From the NCBI GenBank assembly GCA_019635755.1, contig JAHBYW010000003.1:124001-188000 (forward strand): a stretch of DNA of 64,000 bases. Reading direction: 5' to 3'. A model generated the notes under the pieces. That model had not been told where the DNA came from and searched no databases. It worked only from the letters and a program-made list of their open reading frames with translations. Origin of the DNA: Rhizobiaceae bacterium. Its GTDB lineage: Bacteria; Pseudomonadota; Alphaproteobacteria; Rhizobiales; Rhizobiaceae. A program made the position numbers and the translations under genes. Below, piece by piece: positions 43,912 through 52,458 of the stretch. The first letter of the stretch is position 1; each line of letters opens with the position of its first letter.

Positions 43912-43952
43912 CCGGTCCCAAACCGGCACTCTCCCCCTGACGCTCCGTAAAT

Positions 43953-43968
43953 TCAGGTGATCACCTGA
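43953..43968. promoter_or_regulatory. Perfect 16-base palindrome upstream of the LysE gene
   Basis: TCAGGTGA followed directly by TCACCTGA is fully palindromic and lies 58 bases before the LysE ATG, 42 bases after the response-regulator stop. Position and symmetry suit a dimeric repressor or activator site. The chance of a perfect 16-base palindrome here is low. Confidence 0.6.
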
Positions 43969-44026
43969 TGGGCGATCTGCCTGGTTTTCGCTCAACTGGC
44001 CACATCGGACGGTCTGGGAGGGCATC

Positions 44027-44635
44027 ATGGATTACTCGGCGCTGGCGGCCTATTTCGCAGCTCTGACTGCGCTGACGGCAGCGCCCGGACCGATCGTCGC
44101 GGTTCTGGTCGCACGCTCGCTGGGCAGCGACGTCAGGGGCGCCACCGCCTTCGCGACCGGCCTCTGCCTCGGCGACGTGCTGGCGGTCTGCGCCATCGCG
44201 CTTGGCATCGGCGGCCTCGCCAAGACCAGCCCCGAATGGTTCGCGCTCGCCAAATATGCCGGCGTGGCCTACCTGCTGTGGCTGGCGCTGCGCATCTGGA
44301 ACGACAGCTCGGGCATGACCTCGGCCACCCCGCGCCAGGCCGGTTGGCTGGCGTCGACCGGCGCCGGCGTGGCGATCTGCCTGGGCAATCCCTCGACGGT
44401 GCTGATCTACATGCTGCTGCTGCCGACCGTCGCGCCGACCGGCATCAGCAGCGCCCAGCAGCTCTCCATCGTCCTGATCGTCACCTTCGCCGCGGTCGGC
44501 GTGGTGTTCTTCGGCGCCATCGTGCTGGCCCGCCAGTTCAACCGGGTGATGGCCTCGCCGACCTGCACCACCATGCTGGGCAAGGGCACGGCCGCCGTGA
44601 TCGGGCTCACCTCCATCTGGATGCTGGCGGCGTAG
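44027..44635 (+). CDS. LysE/RhtB-family exporter
   Basis: A 202-residue membrane protein with about six hydrophobic segments. The hallmark TAAPGPIVAVLVARSLGSDVRGATAFATGLCLGD lies at the start (shown as the family's PGP-containing region), followed by YAGVAYLLWLALRIW and AICLGNPSTVLIYMLLLP. LysE proteins export amino acids or related metabolites; substrate not predictable. GGGAGG precedes the ATG. It is probably monocistronic and controlled through the palindrome at 43953-43968. Confidence 0.9.
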   Translation: MDYSALAAYFAALTALTAAPGPIVAVLVARSLGSDVRGATAFATGLCLGDVLAVCAIALGIGGLAKTSPEWFALAKYAGVAYLLWLALRIWNDSSGMTSATPRQAGWLASTGAGVAICLGNPSTVLIYMLLLPTVAPTGISSAQQLSIVLIVTFAAVGVVFFGAIVLARQFNRVMASPTCTTMLGKGTAAVIGLTSIWMLAA

Positions 44636-44665
44636 ACCCCATGCAGCCGGGATCGGGTGCCGAAC

Positions 44666-45880
44666 TCAGGCGCGCGCACCGTCCCGCGCGAGATAGCGCT
44701 CGGCCAGGGTCGCCCAGTAGCGCACGCCGGTCTCGATGATCTCGTCGTTGAAATCGTAGTTCGGATTGTGGAGCTGGCGCTGCGTCGCCTCCCCTTCCAG
44801 GGCCGCACCCAGCAGGACATAGGAGCCGGGCGCCCCACCCAGCAGGAACGCGAAGTCCTCGGCACCCATCATCGGCTGCATGTTGGTCTCGACCGCGTCG
44901 GCCCCGACCACTTCCCTGGCAACCGACGCGGCGAAGTCGGTTTCCTTGCCGGTGTTGCGCAGGACGGGGTAGCCACGCTCAAACATGAACTTGTGCCCGG
45001 CGCCGACGGCTTCCGCGGCGTGGCGCACGATCTTCTCCAGCCCCGTCTCGAACACGTCGCGCAGCGCGTCGTTCAGCGTGTAGAGCGTGCCGCGGACGAC
45101 GGCCTTCTCGGGCGTGACGTGGACACTCTGGCGGTCGGCGGGATTGCCGCTCTGGAACTGCGTGATCGACAGCACGATCGGCTCGGCCGGGTTGATGTAG
45201 CGCGCCTTGAAGGCGTGCATGTCCTGGACGATCCGGGCGGCGGCAAGCAGCGGGTCCGGCGCGAAGAACTGCGTCGCCGGATGCGCGAGCTTGCTGATGA
45301 CATGGAACTCGAAGGTGTCGATCGACGCCAGCATCGGGCCGGTGCGCATGCTGATCGTGCCCGCCGGCGCGTAGGGCATATTGTGGAGCCCGAAGACGGC
45401 CTCGACCGGGAACTTCTCGAACAGACCCTCCCTGACCATCAGGTTGCCGCCGCAGCGCTCGTCCCCGGTTTCCTCGGCAGGCTGGAAGATGAACCGGATC
45501 GTTCCGTCGAAATCGCCGTGCCGGGCGAGATGACTTGCCGCGGCAAGCAGCATCGCGGTGTGGCCGTCATGGCCGCAGGCGTGCATCTTGCCGTCGACCC
45601 GGGAGCGGTATTCCAGGTTGGTCTCCTCGTGAATGAAGAGCGCGTCCATGTCGGCGCGCAGGCCGATGGCGACCGGGCTGGTGCCGCGCTTCAGCGTACC
45701 GACCACGCCGGTCTTGCCGAGTCCGCGGTGGACCTCGATGCCGAACTCCTGGAGCTTGGCCGCGACGAAGTCCGCCGTGGCGGTCTCCTCGAACGCGGTC
45801 TCGGGATGCGCGTGGAGGTGCCGGCGCCACTTGGTCGCCTCCTTGACAAGGCCTTGGTCGATGGTGATCGGACCGCTCAT
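44666..45880 (-). CDS. M20-family amidohydrolase (hippurate/IAA-amino acid hydrolase type)
   Basis: A 404-residue metal hydrolase: WRRHLHAHPETAFEE, LRADMDALFIHEETN, KMHACGHDGHTAMLLAAA (metal ligands), IFQPAEETGDERCGG and FGLHNMPYAPAGT, then MMGAEDFAFLLGG. Enzymes of this group cleave N-acyl amino acids or amides. It lies 52 bases after the glutamine-synthetase-like gene on the same strand, so it is probably the last gene of the RpiR operon. Confidence 0.92.
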   Translation of the reverse strand: MSGPITIDQGLVKEATKWRRHLHAHPETAFEETATADFVAAKLQEFGIEVHRGLGKTGVVGTLKRGTSPVAIGLRADMDALFIHEETNLEYRSRVDGKMHACGHDGHTAMLLAAASHLARHGDFDGTIRFIFQPAEETGDERCGGNLMVREGLFEKFPVEAVFGLHNMPYAPAGTISMRTGPMLASIDTFEFHVISKLAHPATQFFAPDPLLAAARIVQDMHAFKARYINPAEPIVLSITQFQSGNPADRQSVHVTPEKAVVRGTLYTLNDALRDVFETGLEKIVRHAAEAVGAGHKFMFERGYPVLRNTGKETDFAASVAREVVGADAVETNMQPMMGAEDFAFLLGGAPGSYVLLGAALEGEATQRQLHNPNYDFNDEIIETGVRYWATLAERYLARDGARA

Positions 45881-45932
45881 CGAGATGCTCCTTCAGCGTT
45901 GAATCGTGTTGCCCCGGCGCCTGCCGGCCCCA

Positions 45933-47249
45933 TCAGTAGACCTGCTCGTAGAGACCGCAGACCTCGGCCGTCTCCTTGCCTTTCAGGAAGGCCATTTCGC
46001 CGTTCTTGTGCTTGACGTAGACATCGGCAAAACCGTCGGGGAACCAGCCGGTCACCGTCGGGTTCGAGGCAAAGCGCTCGAGCGCCTCCGGCAGCGACTG
46101 CGGAAGCCGCACATAGCCCCGCGCCGCCAGCGCCTCGGGTTCCAGGAGCGACAGGTCTTCCGTCGTGGCGTCGGGCGTACCGAGGCCTTCCTCGATGCCC
46201 TGCACGCCGGCGTGCACGATCGCGGCGAGCTGAAGATGCGGGCTCGCCGCCGCGTCGGCGGCGCGAAACTCGAAGTTGAACTGCGAGGCCCTTGCCACGT
46301 CGCTGATGTCGGAGACGGGGCAGATCCGCACCGAGGCCTCGCGGTCGCGGTAGCCCAGATTGTTGAAGGCGGCGCTCCAGCGGTGCGGCGTCAGGCGCAG
46401 ATACGAGACGAGGCTCGGCGCGGTGATGGCGACGATCGCGTCGAGGTATTTGAGCACGCCCGCCACGAAGCTGCCCGCCGTCGCGGTGAGTTCGTGCTTC
46501 GCCGCCGGATCCCATGTCGCGGGCTTTTCACCGTCCAGGAAGCTGAGGTGGATGTGGACGCCGTTGCCGACGCCGGCGGGATCGCGGATCGGCGTGAAGG
46601 TGATCTTCCGGTCGGTCCGCTGGGCGACCGCCTTCAGCAGCTCGCGCAGGATCGCCGCGTTGTCGGCGATCCGCGTGCCGCGCGCCGGACCGATGGTGAT
46701 CTCGTACTGACCCGCCCCGTACTCGCGCATGAACGTATCGGGCTGGATGCCGGCGGCAGCCAGCGCCGCGACCGTCGTTTCGGCGAAGGCGCGCTCGGCG
46801 CGGAAGCCGGCGACGGAATAGGCGTCGCCCAGCGCCGGCGCGCGGTCGCGGAACTGGAATTCCTGCTCGAACGCGCCGAGCAGCGTGAGCCCGGTGACGC
46901 GATGGAGGCGCTCGAGCGCCTGGTCGAGGATCGAGCGCGTGCACAGCTCCCACGGCCTGCCGTCGGTGTGACGGATGTTCCCAAGCGCGAAATGCTCGAC
47001 CGGACCGCCGTCCTCGAAATCGACGCGGACGCGGGCGGCTTCGTCGGGCAGCAGGACGAGATCACCCAGCGAGCCGAACGGACTGTCGGCGATCACGTCG
47101 AAACAGGTGATCTGCACATTGGTGGGTGTCCACCCTATGCCCCGCCTGATGCGCTTCTCGAACTGGACGGCGGGAAACGCCTTGCCGCGAACCTTGCCGG
47201 CTATGTCCGTGCAACACGCGACGACCAACTCCTCACGCATCGGTGCCAT
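45933..47249 (-). CDS. Glutamine synthetase-family ligase (gamma-glutamylamide synthetase-like)
   Basis: A 438-residue protein of the glutamine synthetase fold: GAFEQEFQFRDR, REYGAGQYEITIGPARGTRIAD, GNGVHIHLSFLDGEKP, LRLTPHRWSAAFNNLGYRDREASVRICP and FEFRAADAAASPHLQLAAIVHAG. Length and motifs fit PuuA-like enzymes that join glutamate to an amine using ATP rather than GlnA. The amine substrate is unknown. The ATG at 47249 overlaps the RpiR gene by 17 bases; an ATG at 47240 with GGGGA upstream is equally possible. Confidence 0.85.
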   Translation of the reverse strand: MAPMREELVVACCTDIAGKVRGKAFPAVQFEKRIRRGIGWTPTNVQITCFDVIADSPFGSLGDLVLLPDEAARVRVDFEDGGPVEHFALGNIRHTDGRPWELCTRSILDQALERLHRVTGLTLLGAFEQEFQFRDRAPALGDAYSVAGFRAERAFAETTVAALAAAGIQPDTFMREYGAGQYEITIGPARGTRIADNAAILRELLKAVAQRTDRKITFTPIRDPAGVGNGVHIHLSFLDGEKPATWDPAAKHELTATAGSFVAGVLKYLDAIVAITAPSLVSYLRLTPHRWSAAFNNLGYRDREASVRICPVSDISDVARASQFNFEFRAADAAASPHLQLAAIVHAGVQGIEEGLGTPDATTEDLSLLEPEALAARGYVRLPQSLPEALERFASNPTVTGWFPDGFADVYVKHKNGEMAFLKGKETAEVCGLYEQVY

Positions 47250-48099
47250 CCCCGTTCTTCATGGTCGGCGGCGAGAGCCGCACGGTCTCCCAGGTCTCGA
47301 TGCGCGCCTTGGTCGACGGCCAGTCCGCCTCCGAGACCTTGACGATCAGCGCCTCGATGAAGGCGACCGCGCACAGCGCCGTATCCCAGGCAGTGTCGTT
47401 CTCGATCGGCAGCGCGACGACATGGTCGCTGTGGCGCGCGATCGGGGACATCCACTTGTCCGTGACCAGAATGACGGTGGCGCGCCGGTTCACGGCGACG
47501 CGCTCGGCGAGCTTGGCGATGTCCGGCTGGTACCGGCGGAAGTCGAACAGGACGACCACGTCCTGCCGGCGCATCGACATCACGTGATCGGGCCAGTCTT
47601 CCTGGTTCGCCGGCAGGTGGTGGATGCGCGGCCGGATCTGGCGCAGATGCTGCGACAGGAGGCGGGCGATTGTATCGCTGATGCGGCCGCCGAGCAGGAA
47701 GACGGCCCGCGACTGGTCCGAGAGGAGCGCGACGATCCGGTCGAACTGCTCCTGCGAGACGGCGCTGGCCATGCTGCTGACGATGGCAGCGGAGCGCCGC
47801 GCATAGTCGGCGACGAAGTCGGACCGCGACAGCCGCTCCGTTGCCTTGAGGTCGAGCGGCGAGCGGCTGCCTTCCCTCAGTTCGCCGATGAGCTGGCGCT
47901 GAAATTCCTGGTAACCCGCGAAGCCGATCTTGCTGACGAACCGGGTGATCGACGGCGCGCTCACGCCGCTGCGCTCGGCCAGCTCCTGAATGGTCTGCAG
48001 CGCCCCGTACGGATAGTCCGCCAGAACGGCGTTGGCGATCTTGCGTTCGCTCGCCGTGAGATTTGGGGTCTCCCGCCGGATCGTCTCACGCACGGTCAT
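47233..48099 (-). CDS. MurR/RpiR-family transcriptional regulator
   Basis: A 288-residue regulator. The N-terminal helix-turn-helix is LTASERKIANAVLADYPYGALQTIQELAERSGVSAPSITRFVSKIGFAGYQEFQRQLI (about 14-72, in segments). The C-terminal SIS domain (about 125-265) contains VFLLGGRISDTIARLLSQHL and RRATVILVTDKWMSPIA. It overlaps the glutamine-synthetase-like gene and diverges from the amidohydrolase run at 48256. The dyad at 48166-48195 is its likely operator. Confidence 0.92.
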   Translation of the reverse strand: MTVRETIRRETPNLTASERKIANAVLADYPYGALQTIQELAERSGVSAPSITRFVSKIGFAGYQEFQRQLIGELREGSRSPLDLKATERLSRSDFVADYARRSAAIVSSMASAVSQEQFDRIVALLSDQSRAVFLLGGRISDTIARLLSQHLRQIRPRIHHLPANQEDWPDHVMSMRRQDVVVLFDFRRYQPDIAKLAERVAVNRRATVILVTDKWMSPIARHSDHVVALPIENDTAWDTALCAVAFIEALIVKVSEADWPSTKARIETWETVRLSPPTMKNGDGTDA

Positions 48100-48165
48100 C
48101 GCACGCCGCCGCCCAGGTTTCCGTGAATTCGTCGCTCGCGCATGACACTTCCACGTTGAAAAAAA

Positions 48166-48195
48166 ATAGTCAAACGAGGAATCTGAGTTGACTAT
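48166..48195. promoter_or_regulatory. Inverted repeat, candidate RpiR operator between divergent operons
   Basis: Perfect eight-base arms ATAGTCAA (48166-48173) and TTGACTAT (48188-48195) are centred 22 bases apart, two helical turns. Each arm contains TTGACT reading outward, so it may double as a -35 for the divergent promoters. TATGAT at 48193-48198 is also a fair plus-strand -10. The sequence is much more A/T-rich than its surroundings. Confidence 0.6.
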
Positions 48196-48255
48196 GATTG
48201 GAAATTTTCCTTCACTCGACCGGTCGGCTCATCGACCGGGCGAGCGTCCAGCGTG

Positions 48256-49059
48256 ATGTTGCAGTACTCCGACAAGGCGGCAAGGGTGCTCTCCGCCGGC
48301 GATCCGCCGCCGGTGGAGGTGGTGACACCGCGAGGCGCATCGGCCTTCGTGCTGTCATGCGAACACGCCGGCCGCGCCATCCCCAAATCGCTCGGCGACC
48401 TCGGCGTTCCAGCCGCGGACATGGAGCGGCACATCGCCTACGACGTCGGCGCGGAGGGCCTGTCGAGGCAGCTGTCCGACCTGCTGGACGCGCCGCTGGT
48501 CCTGCAGCGCTACAGCCGGCTCGTCATCGACTGCAACCGGCCCCTGGAGGCGCCCGACTGCATGCCCGTGGTCAGCGACGGAACGGCGGTTCCGGCGAAC
48601 GCTGCGCTGAGCCCCGAGGCGCGCCATCGACGCTTCGTCGAGATCCACCAGCCGTTCCACGACGCGCTTGCCGAGCTGCTCGACGTGCGGGCCGCGGCAG
48701 GACGGCCAAGCATCCTGATCTCGGTCCACTCGTTCACGCCGCGCCTGCGCGGCGGCCCCGCACGACCCTGGGAGATCGGCGCCCTGTCGAACCGCGACGC
48801 CTCGTTCGCCACGGCGTTCCTCGCCGCATTCCGGGCGGCGCGGCCTGACGTCCCTTCGGCCCACAACGAACCCTACGTCGTCGACGACGCCTCCGACTAC
48901 ACGATCCCGGTGCATGGCGAGAGGCGGGGGTTGCCGCATCTGCTCCTGGAGATCCGGAACGACCTCATCGGCGACGACGGGGGACAGGCGCGATGGGCGC
49001 GGCTGATCGCCGACGCCCTCGTCGCCGCCAGCACGAAAGGCAGACCCGATGGCCGCTGA
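48256..49059 (+). CDS. N-formylglutamate amidohydrolase family protein
   Basis: A 267-residue hydrolase: SAFVLSCEHAGRAIPKSLGDLG, HIAYDVGAEGLSRQLSDLLDAPLVLQRYSRLVIDCNRP, EIHQPFHDAL, ILISVHSFTPRL, HNEPYVVDD and HLLLEIRNDLI. These are the conserved blocks of the HutG-type N-formylglutamate deformylase superfamily. No hut genes are nearby, so the substrate may be another N-acyl amino acid. ATG 48256 follows a possible GTG start at 48253. It overlaps the next gene by 11 bases. Confidence 0.87.
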   Translation: MLQYSDKAARVLSAGDPPPVEVVTPRGASAFVLSCEHAGRAIPKSLGDLGVPAADMERHIAYDVGAEGLSRQLSDLLDAPLVLQRYSRLVIDCNRPLEAPDCMPVVSDGTAVPANAALSPEARHRRFVEIHQPFHDALAELLDVRAAAGRPSILISVHSFTPRLRGGPARPWEIGALSNRDASFATAFLAAFRAARPDVPSAHNEPYVVDDASDYTIPVHGERRGLPHLLLEIRNDLIGDDGGQARWARLIADALVAASTKGRPDGR

Positions 49060-49708
49060 TTTCCCGACGACGCGCGAGATACCGCTCGCGCCGAGCGAGT
49101 CGGCGCTTCTGTTCATCGACGTGCAGAATTTCTCGGTGCGACGCGACGGCGGCGAGTTCAAGGACGTGCCCGACAGCGACATCGCCGGGACGTATGGCTA
49201 CTATTTCGAGCGGCTGAAATCGCTGGTGATCCCGAACATGCAGCGGCTGCAGAAGGCGTTCCGCGCCGCCGGGATCGAGGTGCTCTACACGACGATCGAG
49301 AGCCTGACCAAGGACGGCCGCGACCGCAGCCTCGACTACAAGATCACCGGCTTCCACGTGCCGAAGGGATCGTGGGACGGCAAGGTCATCGACGAGATCG
49401 CGCCGGGCGACGACGAGATCGTGCTGCCGAAGTCGTCGTCCAGCGTCTTCGTCTCCACGCATATCGACTATCTGCTGCGCAACCTCGGCGTGAAGCAGCT
49501 CGTCCTGTCGGGGCTGGTCACGGACCAGTGCGTGGAATCGGCGATCCGCGACGCCTGCGACCTCGGCTATCTGGTGACGCTCGTGCCGGACGCCTGCGCC
49601 ACCTACAGCCAGGAGCGGCACGACAACACGCTGCGCGCCATCAAGGGATATTGCCGGCAGGTCGATACGAACGCGCTGATCAGGGAGATCGCGGGACGCA
49701 CGGGCTGA
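49049..49708 (+). CDS. Isochorismatase-like cysteine hydrolase (RutB/N-carbamoyl-type)
   Basis: A 219-residue cysteine hydrolase with the full triad: Asp24 in LLFIDVQNF, Lys128 in IVLPKSSSSVF and Cys161 in GLVTDQCVESAIRDACDLGY, with the cis-peptide region just before the cysteine. It resembles ureidoacrylate and carbamoyl-amide hydrolases more than isochorismatases. Context of deformylase, deacylase and aminotransferase genes suggests it cleaves an amide or carbamoyl group in an amino-compound pathway. Start ATG lies 11 bases inside the upstream gene. Confidence 0.87.
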   Translation: MAADFPTTREIPLAPSESALLFIDVQNFSVRRDGGEFKDVPDSDIAGTYGYYFERLKSLVIPNMQRLQKAFRAAGIEVLYTTIESLTKDGRDRSLDYKITGFHVPKGSWDGKVIDEIAPGDDEIVLPKSSSSVFVSTHIDYLLRNLGVKQLVLSGLVTDQCVESAIRDACDLGYLVTLVPDACATYSQERHDNTLRAIKGYCRQVDTNALIREIAGRTG

Positions 49709-49756
49709 CTGTCCGCGCCGGACCGGCGCGAGTTCAAAACGAGAGGGAACACCGAC

Positions 49757-51073
49757 ATGGCCACATCGGAAGATGCCGTAAAAGCCGCCTGGAAGGTGCT
49801 CGACGCCGAGCCGGACTACGCGACCGACCTGACCCAGCGCCTCGTCCGCGTCCCGACCGTCAACCCCAAGTTCATCCAGGACGCGGCGCAGAACCGCGAG
49901 CCCGCGGCGCAGGACGTCGTCGAGGCGGAACTGAAGGCGATCGGCATGTCGGTCGACCGCTGGGACGTGTTCAAGGATCGTCCGAACGTCATCGGCCAGA
50001 TCGCCGGCGACGAGAAGAACAGCCTGCTGCTGTGCGGCCACATCGACGTCGTGCCGATCGGCGACCGCAGCACCTGGACGGTCGATCCCTTCGGCGGGGA
50101 GATCAAGAACGGCCGGCTGTACGGGCGCGGCGCCGTCGACATGAAGAGCGGCGTCGCCGCCGCCATCGGGGCGATCCGGGCGATCCGCAAGGCGGGCATC
50201 GAGCTCAAGGGCCGCGTTGCCATGCATTCGGTGGTCGACGAGGAAACCGGCGGGTTCGGGGCCATCGATGCGGTCAAGAAGGGATATCTCGCCGAGGCGG
50301 CGATCATCACGGAGCCCAGCTGGGGCGAGATCCAGGTCTGCGAGGGCGGGCTGGAGTGGATCCGCATCACCATCACCGGCCGCCAGGGCCATTCGGCATG
50401 GCGCTACAACGAGATCTGGCCGCAGCGCGACGAGCCGGCCCGCCTGCGCCCCGCCGTCAACGCGATCGACATCGCGACGCGCTTCCTCGACGCGGTGCGC
50501 AACTTCGAGAGCTCGCGCTGCCGCAATCGCCAGCACCCGCTGCTGCCGCCCGGCATGAACACGATCAACGTCGGCGTGATCCGCGCCGGCGCCGGCCTCG
50601 GCCCGGATGGCCTGCCGCTGATCATGACCAATCCGGCGATCATTCCGGACGTCGCGGTCATCGACCTCGACTACAAGTTCCTGCCCAGCCAGACGAAGGA
50701 AGAGATTCGCACGGAGTTCGAGAGCTTCGTGCACCATTTCTGCCAGCAGGATCTCTGGCTGCAGCAGAATCCCATCAAGGTCCAATGGGAACTCGGCGGG
50801 CTGCATTTCCCGCCGATGAACACGTCGCCGGACCATCCGCTCGCGCAGGCGCTGTTCAGGCGCCGGTCGCAACTCGGCGGCACGCCGAAGATGGCCGGCT
50901 TCATCGCTGTCGCCGACTGCGCCCACTACGCCGGCGCCGGGGTCGACGCGATGATCTGCGGCGCGACGGGCGACGGCTTCCACGGCACCGACGAGTACGT
51001 GGACATCGCGTCGTTGGAGGAAACAACGAAGACACTGGCGGCCGCCATCATCGACTGGTGCGGCGTCCGCTGA
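49757..51073 (+). CDS. M20-family (ArgE/DapE) deacylase
   Basis: A 438-residue zinc hydrolase: LLLCGHIDVVPIGD, LYGRGAVDMKSGVAAAIGAI, VVDEETGGFGAIDAVKKG and the dimerisation region ITITGRQGHSAWRYNE. The C-terminal GATGDGFHGTDEYVDI holds the final metal His. It probably removes an acyl group from an amino acid or related amine. It has GAGAGGGA before the ATG and is followed 31 bases later by a binding-protein gene, so catabolic enzyme and transporter are linked. Confidence 0.92.
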   Translation: MATSEDAVKAAWKVLDAEPDYATDLTQRLVRVPTVNPKFIQDAAQNREPAAQDVVEAELKAIGMSVDRWDVFKDRPNVIGQIAGDEKNSLLLCGHIDVVPIGDRSTWTVDPFGGEIKNGRLYGRGAVDMKSGVAAAIGAIRAIRKAGIELKGRVAMHSVVDEETGGFGAIDAVKKGYLAEAAIITEPSWGEIQVCEGGLEWIRITITGRQGHSAWRYNEIWPQRDEPARLRPAVNAIDIATRFLDAVRNFESSRCRNRQHPLLPPGMNTINVGVIRAGAGLGPDGLPLIMTNPAIIPDVAVIDLDYKFLPSQTKEEIRTEFESFVHHFCQQDLWLQQNPIKVQWELGGLHFPPMNTSPDHPLAQALFRRRSQLGGTPKMAGFIAVADCAHYAGAGVDAMICGATGDGFHGTDEYVDIASLEETTKTLAAAIIDWCGVR

Positions 51074-51104
51074 CGATTGAGCAGGGTCCAACAGGGGAAC
51101 GATC

Positions 51105-52343
51105 ATGACAAGGATATCAGCATTCAGGAATGCGCTACTGGCGGCCGCGGTCTTCGCCGTGCTGCCCGCCCATGCCCAGGACAAGGTCGCCAAGATCGGC
51201 ATCCTCGCGCCGCTCACGGGCGGCGCGGCGGCCGACGGCAACGAGATGGTCAACGGCGCCAAGCTCGCAGCCGACGAGATCAACGCAGCCGGCGGCGTCG
51301 CCGGGTACAAGCTCGAGATCGTGGTCGGCGACACGCAGGACCAGGCCGCCGACGCCGTGACCAGCGCCTTCGAGCGGCTGGCCGGCGATCCGGACGTCAA
51401 CGCCATGATGACCGGCTATGCCAGCGGCTCCAACTTCGAGATCGAGCTGATGGCCGAGCAGGAGATGCCCTATCTCATCTCCGCCAACTCGGCCCAGACC
51501 CGCGACATCATCGCGCCGGCACCGGACAACTTCCCGACGGTGTGGTCGCTGACGCCGTCCTACGACGCCTACGAGACGGCGATGGTGCCGGTGATCACCG
51601 GGCTGGAGGAGTCCGGCAAGATCAAGCTGCCCAACAAGAAGGCGGCGCTGATCTCCTCCGACAATCCCTACTCCAAGACGATCATGGAAGGGCTGAAGAA
51701 GAACTTCGAGGCGGCCGGCTGGACGGTTACCTCGGCCGACCTCCTGCCGTTCGGCGAGATCAATGACTGGCGTGCATTCCTGGCGCGGGTGCGCCAGGAC
51801 GAGCCGGCGATCATCATCAACACCGACTACCTGCCGGGCAACGCGGCCAAGTTCGTGACGCAGTTCCTGGAGACGCCCACCAACAGCCTGGTGTTCATCC
51901 AGTACGCGCCGTCGGTGCCGGAGTTCCTGGATCTCACGAAGGAACACTCGACCGGCATCATGTACAATCTGCTGGGCGGCGTGCTCGACACCCCGAAGAA
52001 CCCGCGCGCGGCCGAGGTGGCGAAGAAGTACGAGGACAAGTACGGCGTGAAGACAGGCTCCTACGGCGCCGCACTCTACGAGCAGGTCTATGTCTACGCG
52101 GAGGCGCTCGCGAAGGTGGGCGACGCGTCGAAGCGCATCGAGATCGGCCAGGCGATCGGCGCCACCGAGAAGCAGATCGCTTCGGGCAAACTGAAGTTCG
52201 ATCCGGCGACGCATCTCGCGGTGCAGGGCGAAGACGCGATCCCGATCCAGTTCTTCCAGATCTGGGACGGCGAGCGTGTCCTGTTCTACCCGTCCGCCTA
52301 TGCCAGCGGCGACTTCCGCACGCCGCCGTGGATCAAGCAGTAA
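51105..52343 (+). CDS. Branched-chain-type ABC transporter substrate-binding protein
   Basis: A 412-residue periplasmic binding protein of the peripla_BP_6 type. Signal peptide ends PAHAQ (about 24). KIGILAPLTGGAAADGNEMVNGAKLAADEINAAGGVAG is the usual start of the fold, with a later GDTQDQAADAVTSAFERL and NAMMTGYASG. The ligand is not determined by sequence; the gene follows three amidohydrolases, so an N-acylated or carbamoylated amino compound is plausible. AGGGGA lies before the ATG. A strong hairpin follows its stop. Confidence 0.92.
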   Translation: MTRISAFRNALLAAAVFAVLPAHAQDKVAKIGILAPLTGGAAADGNEMVNGAKLAADEINAAGGVAGYKLEIVVGDTQDQAADAVTSAFERLAGDPDVNAMMTGYASGSNFEIELMAEQEMPYLISANSAQTRDIIAPAPDNFPTVWSLTPSYDAYETAMVPVITGLEESGKIKLPNKKAALISSDNPYSKTIMEGLKKNFEAAGWTVTSADLLPFGEINDWRAFLARVRQDEPAIIINTDYLPGNAAKFVTQFLETPTNSLVFIQYAPSVPEFLDLTKEHSTGIMYNLLGGVLDTPKNPRAAEVAKKYEDKYGVKTGSYGAALYEQVYVYAEALAKVGDASKRIEIGQAIGATEKQIASGKLKFDPATHLAVQGEDAIPIQFFQIWDGERVLFYPSAYASGDFRTPPWIKQ

Positions 52344-52360
52344 TCCCGGACCGTCCGGGC

Positions 52361-52386
52361 GCCGCGCGAGCCGATGCTCGCGCGGC
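52361..52386 (+). other. Strong intercistronic hairpin after the binding-protein gene
   Basis: A perfect 11-base-pair stem, GCCGCGCGAGC (52361-52371) and GCTCGCGCGGC (52376-52386), with a CGAT loop, lies between the binding-protein gene and the ATPase genes. No T-run follows, so it is more likely an RNA-stabilising or attenuating element that raises binding protein over the other subunits. Confidence 0.6.
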
Positions 52387-52458
52387 TCTCCGTTCGCAAC
52401 CGATTTCCCGGTATGCCGCGCAACGGGAGGTGCGCGTCACCCGAGAGGCGACAAGGCC

